Source of the DNA: an uncultured Tessaracoccus sp.
GTDB taxonomy: Bacteria; Actinomycetota; Actinomycetes; Propionibacteriales; Propionibacteriaceae
DNA length: 5,423 nt
Reading direction: 5' to 3'
NCBI RefSeq assembly: GCF_947255005.1
Contig: NZ_CAMYFI010000098.1
Span: 1-5,423, forward strand
Shown here: positions 1 to 4,656 of the stretch, piece by piece
Numbering within the stretch: position 1 is the stretch's first letter
How the letters are laid out: each line of letters begins with the position of its first letter
Program-made: the position numbers and the translations under genes
The notes under the pieces: generated by a model
Told to the model about the DNA's origin: nothing
Databases searched by the model: none
The model's input: only the letters and a program-made list of their open reading frames with translations

Positions 1-12
1 GCTTTCATTGGA

Positions 13-35
13 TAACACTCCTTTTGATGGTGTTA
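13..35. repeat. Short inverted repeat in the leader of the HEPN gene
   Basis: TAACAC (13-18) and GTGTTA (30-35) are perfect inverted 6-mers around an 11-nt loop. There is no T-tract, so it is not a convincing terminator; it could be an operator or the stem of a leader RNA. No partial upstream gene can be recognised in 1-122. Confidence 0.4.
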
Positions 36-37
36 AC

Positions 38-84
38 GAGAGGGAGTAACTTTGCGACGACGTTCCGTGGAGTTCAAATTTAAT
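38..84 (+). repeat. Module-header repeat, copy 1
   Basis: This stretch closely matches 4569-4613 ahead of the second HigBA module. Both read GAGAG-GAGTAACTTT, then a CGAC-rich stretch, then CCGTGGAGTTC and an AT-rich tail (AAATTTAAT here). The core GTGGAGTTC lies at 67-75. It sits 39-56 nt upstream of the HEPN gene start, so it may be its promoter region or the scar of an older module. Confidence 0.6.
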
Positions 85-106
85 ACTACCTCTGGAAACA
101 AGAAGT

Positions 107-114
107 AAAGGAAG
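107..114 (+). promoter_or_regulatory. Ribosome binding site of the HEPN gene
   Basis: AAAGGAAG ends 8 nt before the ATG at 123, good purine-rich complementarity and spacing. It fixes that ATG as the start. Confidence 0.7.
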
Positions 115-122
115 TCAGGGAT

Positions 123-752
123 ATGACTGCGTTAGAGGCTGCCCAAGAACTCTTAGAGGATGTCAATTCCCTGCTTGACCACCATCCAGCACAGAAGGAC
201 CCTAAGCCGGGGAAGCCCGCCGGGCCAGGTTACGGGCCGTTGCTGCGTGCGGGTACTTCCCTCTGCTATACGGCGTGGGAGGTCTATGTCGAAGAATCCC
301 TGATTGAGACGGTTGAATGGCTTCTAGAGAATAAGGAAGCCGATGAGCTACCGAAAAAGTTACGGTCGTGGGTGGTTGAGCAAAGAAGAGATCCGTGGGT
401 GTTCGTGGGCGACTCGTGGCGATCAACTGTACTTGAACTTGTGCGATCGCGAATCGAAGGAGATTCGGAAGGTCGTTACGGATTCAACACCGCTAGCGTT
501 GGAGGTGTCGAAAGCCTGTACGGAAGTATCCTCGATTTCTGCCCGCTGCGGGAAATCAAATGGCAGAAGAAAGCCAACGCGTCGGTGCGGAAACAGATTT
601 CCGATCTGGTCAAAATACGGGGCGAGATTGTACATCGAGGTTCGACACCCGATGCGCTTAACCTTGGTCAAGTCCGCAATTGGGCTGATTTTGTTCGGCG
701 ACTGATTGAAAAATTTGATGAGCGCATGGTGGAGTTCCGGCTTAACGTCTAG
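123..752 (+). CDS. HEPN-domain protein (RiboL-PSP-HEPN-like), putative toxin/defence RNase
   Basis: A 209-residue soluble protein with no signal peptide or membrane segment. A helix-rich layout with an early aromatic segment AWEVYVEESL (51-60) and a late RGEIVHRG (166-173) gives the HEPN R-X4-H motif (R166, H171). In HEPN ribonucleases this motif forms the active site in a dimer. The overall length and the AW..YVEE helix resemble the RiboL-PSP-HEPN/MAE_28990 group found in defence and toxin-antitoxin loci; this assignment is from memory of the family. Sites of cleavage and the partner are unknown, and no antitoxin is recognisable beside it. The start is set by a good ribosome binding site. 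Its codons are more AT-rich than those of downstream genes, hinting at separate acquisition. The last codons (EFRLNV-stop) lie inside the module-header repeat, so the native C-terminus may have been replaced. A non-catalytic HEPN role cannot be excluded. Confidence 0.75.
   Translation: MTALEAAQELLEDVNSLLDHHPAQKDPKPGKPAGPGYGPLLRAGTSLCYTAWEVYVEESLIETVEWLLENKEADELPKKLRSWVVEQRRDPWVFVGDSWRSTVLELVRSRIEGDSEGRYGFNTASVGGVESLYGSILDFCPLREIKWQKKANASVRKQISDLVKIRGEIVHRGSTPDALNLGQVRNWADFVRRLIEKFDERMVEFRLNV
729..752 (+). repeat. Module-header repeat, copy 2, overlapping the HEPN gene stop
   Basis: GTGGAGTTCCGG followed by CTTAACGTCTAG. It differs at one base from 4598-4621 and contains the left half (TTAACG + TCTAG) of the HigA-type palindrome, but the right half CGTTAA is replaced by GCCCGC. 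It supplies the last seven codons and the stop of the HEPN gene. Confidence 0.65.
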
Positions 753-815
753 GCCCGCTTGGCGCATGGCTGCAGTGCGCGTGAAACGCGGGGTTGCACG
801 CCTCGTCCCCAAGGC

Positions 816-821
816 GGGAGG
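816..821 (+). promoter_or_regulatory. Ribosome binding site deciding the deaminase start
   Basis: GGGAGG lies 8 nt upstream of ATG 830. This favours ATG 830 over the in-frame TTG at 794, which has no comparable site and adds 12 unconserved residues. Confidence 0.75.
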
Positions 822-829
822 ATGCGGGC

Positions 830-1513
830 ATGACTGCTCTGACCGGCTGGGCAAACGATGATGCTGTGATCGCGGCGGCAATGGAGTTGGCTGGAACCCT
901 GGGAGAGGACCCGAACCATACTGTTGCGGCTGCAGCGATGGATCTTCGGGGAACCATCTATGCCGGTGTGAACAACTATCACTTCAATGGCGGCCCGTGC
1001 GCCGAGCTCGTCGTGCTCGGTATGGCTGCCAGTGCTCATGCGGGGCGGCTTGCGACGATAGTTGCGGTCGGGGATGGAGGCCGTGGGGTGGTCTCCCCGT
1101 GCGGTCGCTGTCGTCAGGTGCTGTTGGACCAACATCCTGACATTCGCGTGTTGGTTCCTGACGGTGATGCGATTCGATCGGTCTCCGTGCGCCATCTGTT
1201 GCCGTACTCGTATGTGCAGCCCGATGGTGATCCGCGCCGCTTTGTACGCTTCAACCGACGCTACCGCGACGATGTTCTCTCTGGCCGAAAGACTCGCACT
1301 CTTCGCTATCAGGATCTGGTGCCCCTGGGTGAGACCACCTTCGTGTTTGAGGACAGTGAGCATCGTGGCTTCGAGGCCATGCAGGGTGTGATTGATTCCG
1401 TGTCTCAGATCCGACTTTCGGAACTGGATGCGGGCTATCAGCGCAGTCTTCGCAGTCACTACCCTGAGATGCCTGCCGACGCGCTCCTCGATGACGTCAG
1501 GTTCCACGTCTGA
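830..1513 (+). CDS. Cytidine deaminase fused to a YqfB-like ASCH domain
   Basis: A 227-residue two-domain protein. Residues about 5-125 are a cytidine/deoxycytidine deaminase: PCAE (56-59) holds zinc ligand C57 and catalytic E59, and PCGRC (90-94) holds C91 and C94, the three-cysteine tetrameric CDA pattern. Residues about 137-227 are an ASCH domain: RRYRDDVLSGRKTRTLR (143-159) closely resembles the start of E. coli YqfB. YqfB hydrolyses N4-acetylcytidine to cytidine; its Lys21 and Thr24 correspond in spacing to K154 and T157. The third YqfB residue, Glu74, could not be placed with certainty because the C-terminal half is shorter. Inference: one enzyme could deacetylate N4-acetylcytidine and then deaminate the cytidine to uridine, or act on a cytidine nucleotide in defence. 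It follows the HEPN gene by 77 nt in the same direction and may share its transcript. The deaminase domain is certain; the joint substrate is a guess. Confidence 0.85.
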   Translation: MTALTGWANDDAVIAAAMELAGTLGEDPNHTVAAAAMDLRGTIYAGVNNYHFNGGPCAELVVLGMAASAHAGRLATIVAVGDGGRGVVSPCGRCRQVLLDQHPDIRVLVPDGDAIRSVSVRHLLPYSYVQPDGDPRRFVRFNRRYRDDVLSGRKTRTLRYQDLVPLGETTFVFEDSEHRGFEAMQGVIDSVSQIRLSELDAGYQRSLRSHYPEMPADALLDDVRFHV

Positions 1514-1526
1514 TCTTGCATCTGGT

Positions 1527-1544
1527 CGGTTCCCTGGGGGACCG
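1527..1544 (+). terminator. GC-rich hairpin after the deaminase gene
   Basis: CGGTTCC (1527-1533) pairs with GGGACCG (1538-1544) with one G-T wobble. A second small stem, GGGC-TGT-GCCC, follows at 1544-1554. It begins 14 nt after the stop codon but lacks a T-tract, so it is a weak, U-less terminator candidate or an mRNA-end stabiliser. Confidence 0.35.
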
Positions 1545-1615
1545 GGCTGTGCCCGCGCTCGCGGATGACATTTTCGAGGGTGGGCCTGCGGACTCCAAGC
1601 GCGATCGTGGAGACA

Positions 1616-1640
1616 CCGTGGAGTTCAGATATTCAAACTG
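1616..1640 (+). repeat. Module-header repeat, copy 3
   Basis: CCGTGGAGTTC (1616-1626) is identical to the same 11 bases in copies 1 and 5, followed by AT-rich AGATATTCAAAC, which loosely matches the tail of copy 1. It opens the Abi module, 150 nt before the Abi start. A plausible promoter region for the RNA candidate downstream. Confidence 0.5.
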
Positions 1641-1681
1641 ACATCGCGGAGGTGAGATGGCGTGCGCCTCACGCTGTTGCG

Positions 1682-1764
1682 AGTGCTTCCGTGGGCGGTT
1701 ACTGTGGTAGCACTACGACCGGTTCCGCCTACTTCGGTAGGCCCAGGGCCGGTCTTCATTTTCT
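1682..1764 (+). ncRNA. Candidate structured RNA upstream of the Abi_2 gene (possible AbiF-associated RNA)
   Basis: Two adjacent hairpins. The first is AGTGCT (1682-1687) with AGCACT (1709-1714), extended past a T-T mismatch by CCGT/GTGG-type pairs. The second is long: a 9-bp outer helix 1717-1725 with 1746-1754 (GACCGG/CCGGTC plus two G-U and a C-G pair), a small internal loop, then GCCTAC (1727-1732) and GTAGGC (1737-1742) capped by TTCG. The T-rich tail TTCATTTTCTC (1755-1765) makes the second hairpin look like an intrinsic terminator ending a short RNA. A further possible stem is GCGTG 1660-1664/CACGC 1670-1674, so the 5' end may lie upstream. Conserved small RNAs are known beside AbiF-type genes; I have matched position and architecture here, not the consensus. 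It could also be only a leader terminator/attenuator. Confidence 0.55.
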
Positions 1765-1776
1765 CAGGCGGTGTTC

Positions 1777-2691
1777 ATGGGGGTGAACGTCAAGGGGTTC
1801 AAGACGTATGCCGAGCAGGTGGAGATCTTGGCTGGGCGCGGCATGGACATGGGTGATCGAGATGCCGCGGCGGAGACGCTCCGCAGAGTAAATTATTACC
1901 GTCTCAGCGGCTACTGGTACCCGTTCCGGAAGCATGCCACCTCTGGCCGTCGTGAGGATGACTTCTACGCCGGCGCGCGCTTCAGCGAAGTCATGGCGCT
2001 GTATGAGTTCGACGCGCGTCTTCGCGCAGCGACATTCGCTGCCCTGGCACCCGTCGAGCTTGCGATCCGTGCGTTGCTCGGGCATGAGCTCGGCCGCATC
2101 GACCCGTGCGCGCATCTCGAGCCGTTGAAGCTTGGCCCTACCAGTCGTAGTGGCGACCAGTACTCGAAGTGGGTTCGTCGCTACGAGAACGAACTTAACC
2201 AGTCCCGCGAGGACTTTGTCGATCACCATCGCGCGAAGTATGGCGGGGTGCTGCCGGTCTGGGCAGTAACCGAACTCATGGACTGGGGAAGTCTGACCTA
2301 CCTCTACAGCTTCTCGCCTCGGGGAGTTCAGGACGTTGTTGCCGAAGCGTGCGGGCTCAGAGCTCCGCAGCTGACAAGCTGGCTCAAGGCACTGAATGTC
2401 GTCCGCAACACTTGCGCCCATCACGGGCGGCTGTTCAATCGCGTCCACACGATCGTGCCGAAGCTGCCGAAGGTGGGCCTTCATCCGGATCTCGAAGCGG
2501 CGACGAGGGAGCGGAACCGTACGTTCGCTCGGCTTAGCCTCGTCCAGTTCTTGTCGGACCGACTGGGTGTGGGAAGTAGCACGCTGCTCCCCGCTGTAAT
2601 GGAGAGTTTTCCTGTGGTGGCGATCGTTCCTATCGATCACATGGGAGTCCCCGCCGGGTGGCAGGAAAACCCGCTGTGGGCGACGAGCTGA
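1777..2691 (+). CDS. Abi_2 family (AbiD/AbiF-like) abortive-infection HEPN protein
   Basis: A 304-residue protein matching the Abi_2 family (Pfam PF07751 as I recall) along its length. YAEQVEILAGRGM (11-23) and NYYRLSGYWYPFR (39-51) are the family's N-terminal signature, and VVRNTCAHHGRLFNR (208-222) is its C-terminal HEPN motif with R210-X4-H215. A second R-X4-H is visible at R98-H103 (IRALLGHEL). AbiD/AbiF proteins stop phage growth by killing or arresting the infected cell, and HEPN residues imply RNA cleavage. Length is normal and no frame damage is seen. ATG 1777 is preferred over GTG 1771, which overlaps the AGGCGG (1766-1771) ribosome site; GTG 1783 is also possible. The structured RNA candidate ends 12 nt upstream, an arrangement like an RNA antitoxin followed by its toxin. 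The family call is firm; the target and mode of control are inferred. Confidence 0.9.
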   Translation: MGVNVKGFKTYAEQVEILAGRGMDMGDRDAAAETLRRVNYYRLSGYWYPFRKHATSGRREDDFYAGARFSEVMALYEFDARLRAATFAALAPVELAIRALLGHELGRIDPCAHLEPLKLGPTSRSGDQYSKWVRRYENELNQSREDFVDHHRAKYGGVLPVWAVTELMDWGSLTYLYSFSPRGVQDVVAEACGLRAPQLTSWLKALNVVRNTCAHHGRLFNRVHTIVPKLPKVGLHPDLEAATRERNRTFARLSLVQFLSDRLGVGSSTLLPAVMESFPVVAIVPIDHMGVPAGWQENPLWATS

Positions 2692-2729
2692 GAGTCTTGA
2701 GCCCAGAGGGCAATAGGTGTTGGAACGCG

Positions 2730-2762
2730 GTGGAGTTCTGGTTTAACGTTTAGCGTTAATGA
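2730..2762 (+). repeat. Module-header repeat, copy 4
   Basis: GTGGAGTTCTGG then TTTAACGTTTAGCGTTAATGA. It differs from 4598-4630 at two positions. It lies 38 nt after the Abi stop and 22 nt before the dead higB start, and carries the palindrome described separately. Confidence 0.7.
2743..2759. promoter_or_regulatory. Putative HigA operator of module 1
   Basis: TTAACG-TTTAG-CGTTAA is a perfect 6-bp inverted repeat with a 5-bp spacer, just upstream of a higBA module and repeated at module 2. HigA-family antitoxins repress their own operons by binding such palindromes; TTAACG-type half sites fit what I recall for GraA/HigA regulators. Since both antitoxins survive, the site is probably still occupied. 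Confidence 0.6.
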
Positions 2763-2784
2763 CGGCCCGTTATGCATTGGCTTT

Positions 2785-2955
2785 GCGACCAGATCGTTCG
2801 ACAACAAGGACACCGAGCGCATCTGGCATGAACAGTCCGTCAAGCGCGTCGACCGCAGAGGTCAGCACAGCATCCGGATCAACGACCAGTGGCGGATCTG
2901 CTTCGTGTGGACCGAGGCTGGCCCAGAGAATGTAATCATTGAGGACTACCATTGA
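2785..2955 (+). pseudogene. higB: HigB toxin remnant 1: start codon lost, 37-codon internal deletion
   Basis: Read from 2785, the frame gives RSFDNKDTERIW, then KRVDR joined directly to RGQHSIRINDQWRICFVW, ending in EDYH and TGA at 2953-2955. These are the beginning and end of HigB, a RelE-fold, ribosome-dependent mRNA endonuclease. Compared with copy 2, 111 bp (37 codons, 4724-4834 there) are missing between two GACCG pentamers, an in-frame microhomology deletion removing the middle of the fold. The codon in the expected start position is GCG (2785-2787) where copy 2 has GTG; no ATG, GTG or TTG exists in this frame back to the stop at 2698. The C-terminal D-Y-H of the HigB active site remains. 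It is almost certainly not a working toxin. It ends 8 nt before higA, the usual toxin-first operon order. Confidence 0.85.
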
Positions 2956-2963
2956 GGTGCATC

Positions 2964-3263
2964 ATGACTGAGAAGCTTTACGCGCCGATTCATCCTGGCG
3001 AGGTCTTGATGGAGGACTTCATCGAGGGGTTCGGCATCACGCAGCACAAGCTCGCGGTGTCCATCGGTGTCCCGCCGCGGCGGATTAACGAGATCGTGCA
3101 CGGCAAGCGGGCCATCACCGCTGACACGGCGTTGCGTCTGGGGCGATACTTCGGTGTCGAGCCGCAGTTCTGGCTCAATCTGCAGAGCCGCTATGAGCTT
3201 GAGCTTGCGCAGGAACGTGTGGCCGATCAGGTGGCCGAGATTAAGCCGCTGCAGGCCGCGTGA
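2964..3263 (+). CDS. higA: HigA-family antitoxin 1 (XRE helix-turn-helix)
   Basis: A 99-residue HigA/VapI-type antitoxin. IHPGEVLMEDF (9-19) is the family signature and ITQHKLAVSIGVPPRRINEIV (25-45) the helix-turn-helix, followed by GKRAITADTALRLGRYFG and FWLNLQSRYEL. It would bind and neutralise HigB and repress its operon, probably at 2743-2759. ATG 2964 is chosen because GAGG (2954-2957) lies 6 nt upstream and overlaps the toxin stop; the in-frame TTG at 2952 would start inside the toxin's end. The gene is full length with intact motifs although its toxin is broken, so it is an orphan antitoxin or a regulator acting in trans. It closely resembles the protein of module 2 (shared MEDFIEGFG, QHKLAVSIGVPPRRI, VHGKR and ITADTA blocks). 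Confidence 0.92.
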   Translation: MTEKLYAPIHPGEVLMEDFIEGFGITQHKLAVSIGVPPRRINEIVHGKRAITADTALRLGRYFGVEPQFWLNLQSRYELELAQERVADQVAEIKPLQAA

Positions 3264-3313
3264 CCGACTCTGTGGTGCTGCGTCCCGACGGCGTGTCGAT
3301 CGCGGTGGCGTGA
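3260..3313 (+). CDS. Possible 17-residue ORF overlapping the higA stop
   Basis: A GTG overlaps the higA stop (GTGA) and opens a 17-codon frame, MTDSVVLRPDGVSIAVA, ending in TGA at 3311-3313. Beyond the stop the same frame continues as a further protein-like stretch (PDLVEGLVVLGGHVEG and on to about 3400). This could be the remnant of a third operon gene with a nonsense codon, or just GC-rich chance. The equivalent position in module 2 has a GTGA overlap but an unrelated frame. I recognise no family. Confidence 0.2.
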   Translation: MTDSVVLRPDGVSIAVA

Positions 3314-3390
3314 CCAGACCTGGTCGAAGGGCTCGTGGTGTTGGGAGGGCACGTGGAGGGGAGCGATGATCCGGGCGAAGCCGCCGGGGC

Positions 3391-3575
3391 CTACAAGGCG
3401 CCGCACTCGGGGATCTTTTGGACTTTCTTTACGTCCATGTGGAGCATGTGATCTGGGTAGCGGGGGATGATTTTTCCGGGCTTGCGCCAGTCCTCTCGGT
3501 CTGGGGCGATGTCTCGGATGCGGTTCAGCCCGAGCCGATCCAGCCGTCTGGTCATCGTTCGCGCACAGCAGCTAG
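3391..3575 (-). mobile_element. IS481-type transposase fragment
   Basis: On the minus strand an open frame reads ARTMTRRLDRLGLNRIRDI and then YPDHMLHMDVKKVQKIPECG before a TAG at 3391-3393. This resembles the segment of IS481-family DDE transposases around the first catalytic aspartate, typically written H-D-V-K-K-x-x-x-I-P (here HMDVKK). The N-terminal helix-turn-helix part and everything after the first Asp region are missing, and no terminal inverted repeats are seen, so this is a dead scrap. It begins right at the end of the DUF488 gene on the same strand. The region 3264-3390 shows nothing else I can support apart from a 17-codon ORF. Confidence 0.6.
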
Positions 3576-4114
3576 CCCTGCTCTGGGTAACGCACGAGGA
3601 GGTCGTTGCCGATGACGGCCCCGTCGTTGAGTGTTGCCTCGCTTACCTTCGGCCCGTCCGCACCCATCCCCATGATGTGTTCAACTTCGTCACCATGGGC
3701 GATGAGGTGGTCGGCGATGATGCGCCGGTGGCAGCGCCACCACACTGCCTCGGAGCACATGATTGCGGTAGGGGTTTCGGCAGCACTCGCCCGTAGCTGC
3801 GAGAGTGCATCCGAGAACTCCCCACCCAGCGCATGGTCGGCGTAATTGTGGAAGCTGCGGTTACGCCAGTTCCCGTTGGCCTCAAACGGTACGGAGTGGG
3901 ACACATTGCGCCGCCCGGTCAGGCCCTCGCTTCTGCTGTAAGTGATGCCGCGTGTGGGGAGGTGTTCGGCGAGGTAGTCGTCGTTGAACCACGGGTACTT
4001 CCTGGACCCGGGTAGCTTGCGCACATCCACGATGGATTCCACACCGACAGCCCTAATCAACTCGGCGAAGTCCTCGAACTCGAAGTTGGAGTGGCCCACG
4101 GTGAAGATACGCAT
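3572..4114 (-). CDS. DUF488 family protein
   Basis: A 180-residue protein with the DUF488 hallmarks: TVGHSN (5-10), IVDVRKLPGSR (28-38), FHNYADHAL (88-96), IMCSEAVWWRCHRRIIADHL (118-137) and VEHIMG near the end. The conserved C and H-R residues (MCSE, CHRR) suggest an enzyme or nucleic-acid-linked role, but the biochemical function of this family is not established. Domain length is normal. ATG at 4112-4114 is preferred because it sits directly before the conserved RIFTVGHSN and has AGGG 8 nt upstream; the frame stays open to 4252 but the extra 46 residues have no family match. It is the only intact minus-strand gene here, and a transposase scrap abuts its stop. DUF488 genes often travel in accessory and defence regions. 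No frame damage is seen. Confidence 0.85.
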   Translation of the reverse strand: MRIFTVGHSNFEFEDFAELIRAVGVESIVDVRKLPGSRKYPWFNDDYLAEHLPTRGITYSRSEGLTGRRNVSHSVPFEANGNWRNRSFHNYADHALGGEFSDALSQLRASAAETPTAIMCSEAVWWRCHRRIIADHLIAHGDEVEHIMGMGADGPKVSEATLNDGAVIGNDLLVRYPEQG

Positions 4115-4256
4115 GTCGACAACCCTACGTGCGAGACCGTACATCCGCATCGGCGTCCAAGTGTCTTTCGTCGGCACGTGGTTGAGCGGGTAGAGCGCGG
4201 GATCGCGGCCAGTATGCTTGGCACATCTGCCGCTGTCCTTCACGGCATACATCCTG

Positions 4257-4289
4257 CTAATCGTCGAGTGCTTCGCAGGAGCCGATTAG
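4257..4289. repeat. Inverted repeat upstream of the DUF488 gene
   Basis: CTAATCG (4257-4263) and CGATTAG (4283-4289) are perfect inverted 7-mers; inside, TGC-TTC-GCA (4269-4277) forms a smaller stem. There is no T-tract on either strand. It lies in the otherwise gene-free stretch 4115-4372, where I see nothing else that I can support. Confidence 0.4.
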
Positions 4290-4372
4290 TCAAGTCTCAA
4301 CGGGATGCTGGGGAGCAGTCGGAAGCCTAACCTGCCCGTGTGTGGGCGAACTCCCTGCATTCCTGATTAAAG

Positions 4373-4463
4373 GATACTGCTGTAAGAACAGTGGTGGCTG
4401 AGATGCCGAATAACTTCGGCGAACCGTAGAACCTGATCCGAGTAATTCCGACGCTAGGAAGGA
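4373..4463 (+). ncRNA. TPP riboswitch (THI box), probably partly degenerate
   Basis: The signature blocks occur in order: CTGAGA (4398-4403), an optional hairpin GCCGAA-TAAC-TTCGGC (4405-4420), GAACCTGATCC (4429-4439), GTAATTCC (4442-4449) and CGCTAGGAAGG (4452-4462). These are the pyrimidine-sensing and pyrophosphate-binding segments of the thiamin pyrophosphate aptamer, which shuts down thiamin biosynthesis or transport genes when TPP is bound. Signs of decay: the P5 stem, usually CCGG/CCGG in actinobacteria, is CCGA/CCGA here, giving two mismatches, and I could not draw a convincing P2/P3. TTCCT (4360-4364) and AGGAA (4456-4460) could form the closing stem. No thiamin gene follows in the window. 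Confidence 0.82.
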
Positions 4464-4474
4464 TAGGAACTTCG

Positions 4475-4621
4475 ATGACATCTCATCCGAGGGATCTGAG
4501 GCCGTCTAGTGCGCACCATATGTTTGCAGTGCACAGGGGAACCGTTGGTTTCTCGTTGCGGTTTACGAATGAGAGAGTAACTTTTCAACGACACTCCGTG
4601 GAGTTCCGGTTTAACGTCTAG
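4475..4621 (+). CDS. Short 48-residue ORF behind the riboswitch, probably a truncated leader gene
   Basis: ATG 4475 lies 12 nt after the riboswitch core, with AGGAA (4465-4469) 5 nt upstream, so translation is plausible. It begins MTSHPRDLRPSSAHH and then runs into the module-header repeat, ending VEFRFNV-stop with the TAG inside the HigA-type palindrome spacer. Its last residues are nearly the same as the end of the HEPN protein because both end in the repeat. The first ~15 codons may be the 5' end of the original thiamin-regulated gene, cut off when the HigBA module arrived; this is inference. No domain is recognisable. Confidence 0.4.
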   Translation: MTSHPRDLRPSSAHHMFAVHRGTVGFSLRFTNERVTFQRHSVEFRFNV

Positions 4622-4630
4622 CGTTAATGA
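4569..4630 (+). repeat. Module-header repeat, copy 5 (longest)
   Basis: It combines the left part shared with copy 1 (GAGAGAGTAACTTTT to CCGTGGAGTTC) and the right part shared with copy 4 (CGGTTTAACG, TCTAG, CGTTAATGA). It is therefore the most complete reference copy. ACTCC-GT-GGAGT (4594-4605) forms a small inverted repeat inside it. Confidence 0.7.
4611..4627. promoter_or_regulatory. Putative HigA operator of module 2
   Basis: TTAACG-TCTAG-CGTTAA, differing from the module 1 palindrome only in one spacer base. It lies 29 nt before the original higB GTG, so it likely overlaps or abuts the promoter of this module and could be bound by either HigA. Confidence 0.6.
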
Positions 4631-4656
4631 TGGTCCCCGTTATATATGGTGACTTC

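Noticed and set aside
778..790. CGCGT-GAA-ACGCG hairpin as a terminator after the HEPN gene
   Set aside because: No T-tract and a short stem; the deaminase ribosome site follows closely, so termination there is unconvincing.
749..1507. Long minus-strand open frame (252 codons) opposite the deaminase
   Set aside because: It mirrors the CDA-ASCH gene, which has full catalytic motifs and a ribosome site; the mirror translation has no recognisable domain.
1756..2640. Minus-strand open frame (294 codons) opposite the Abi gene
   Set aside because: Shadow of the Abi_2 gene caused by high GC at third codon positions; no family features.
3301..3320. GACCAG-AC-CTGGTC palindrome as an IS end or operator
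   Set aside because: The 2-nt loop and lack of a partner copy at the other side of the transposase scrap give no support.
4160..4200. Possible tRNA-like segment (GGTTGAGCGGGTAGAGC)
   Set aside because: No matching acceptor stem, anticodon arm or T-loop could be assembled.
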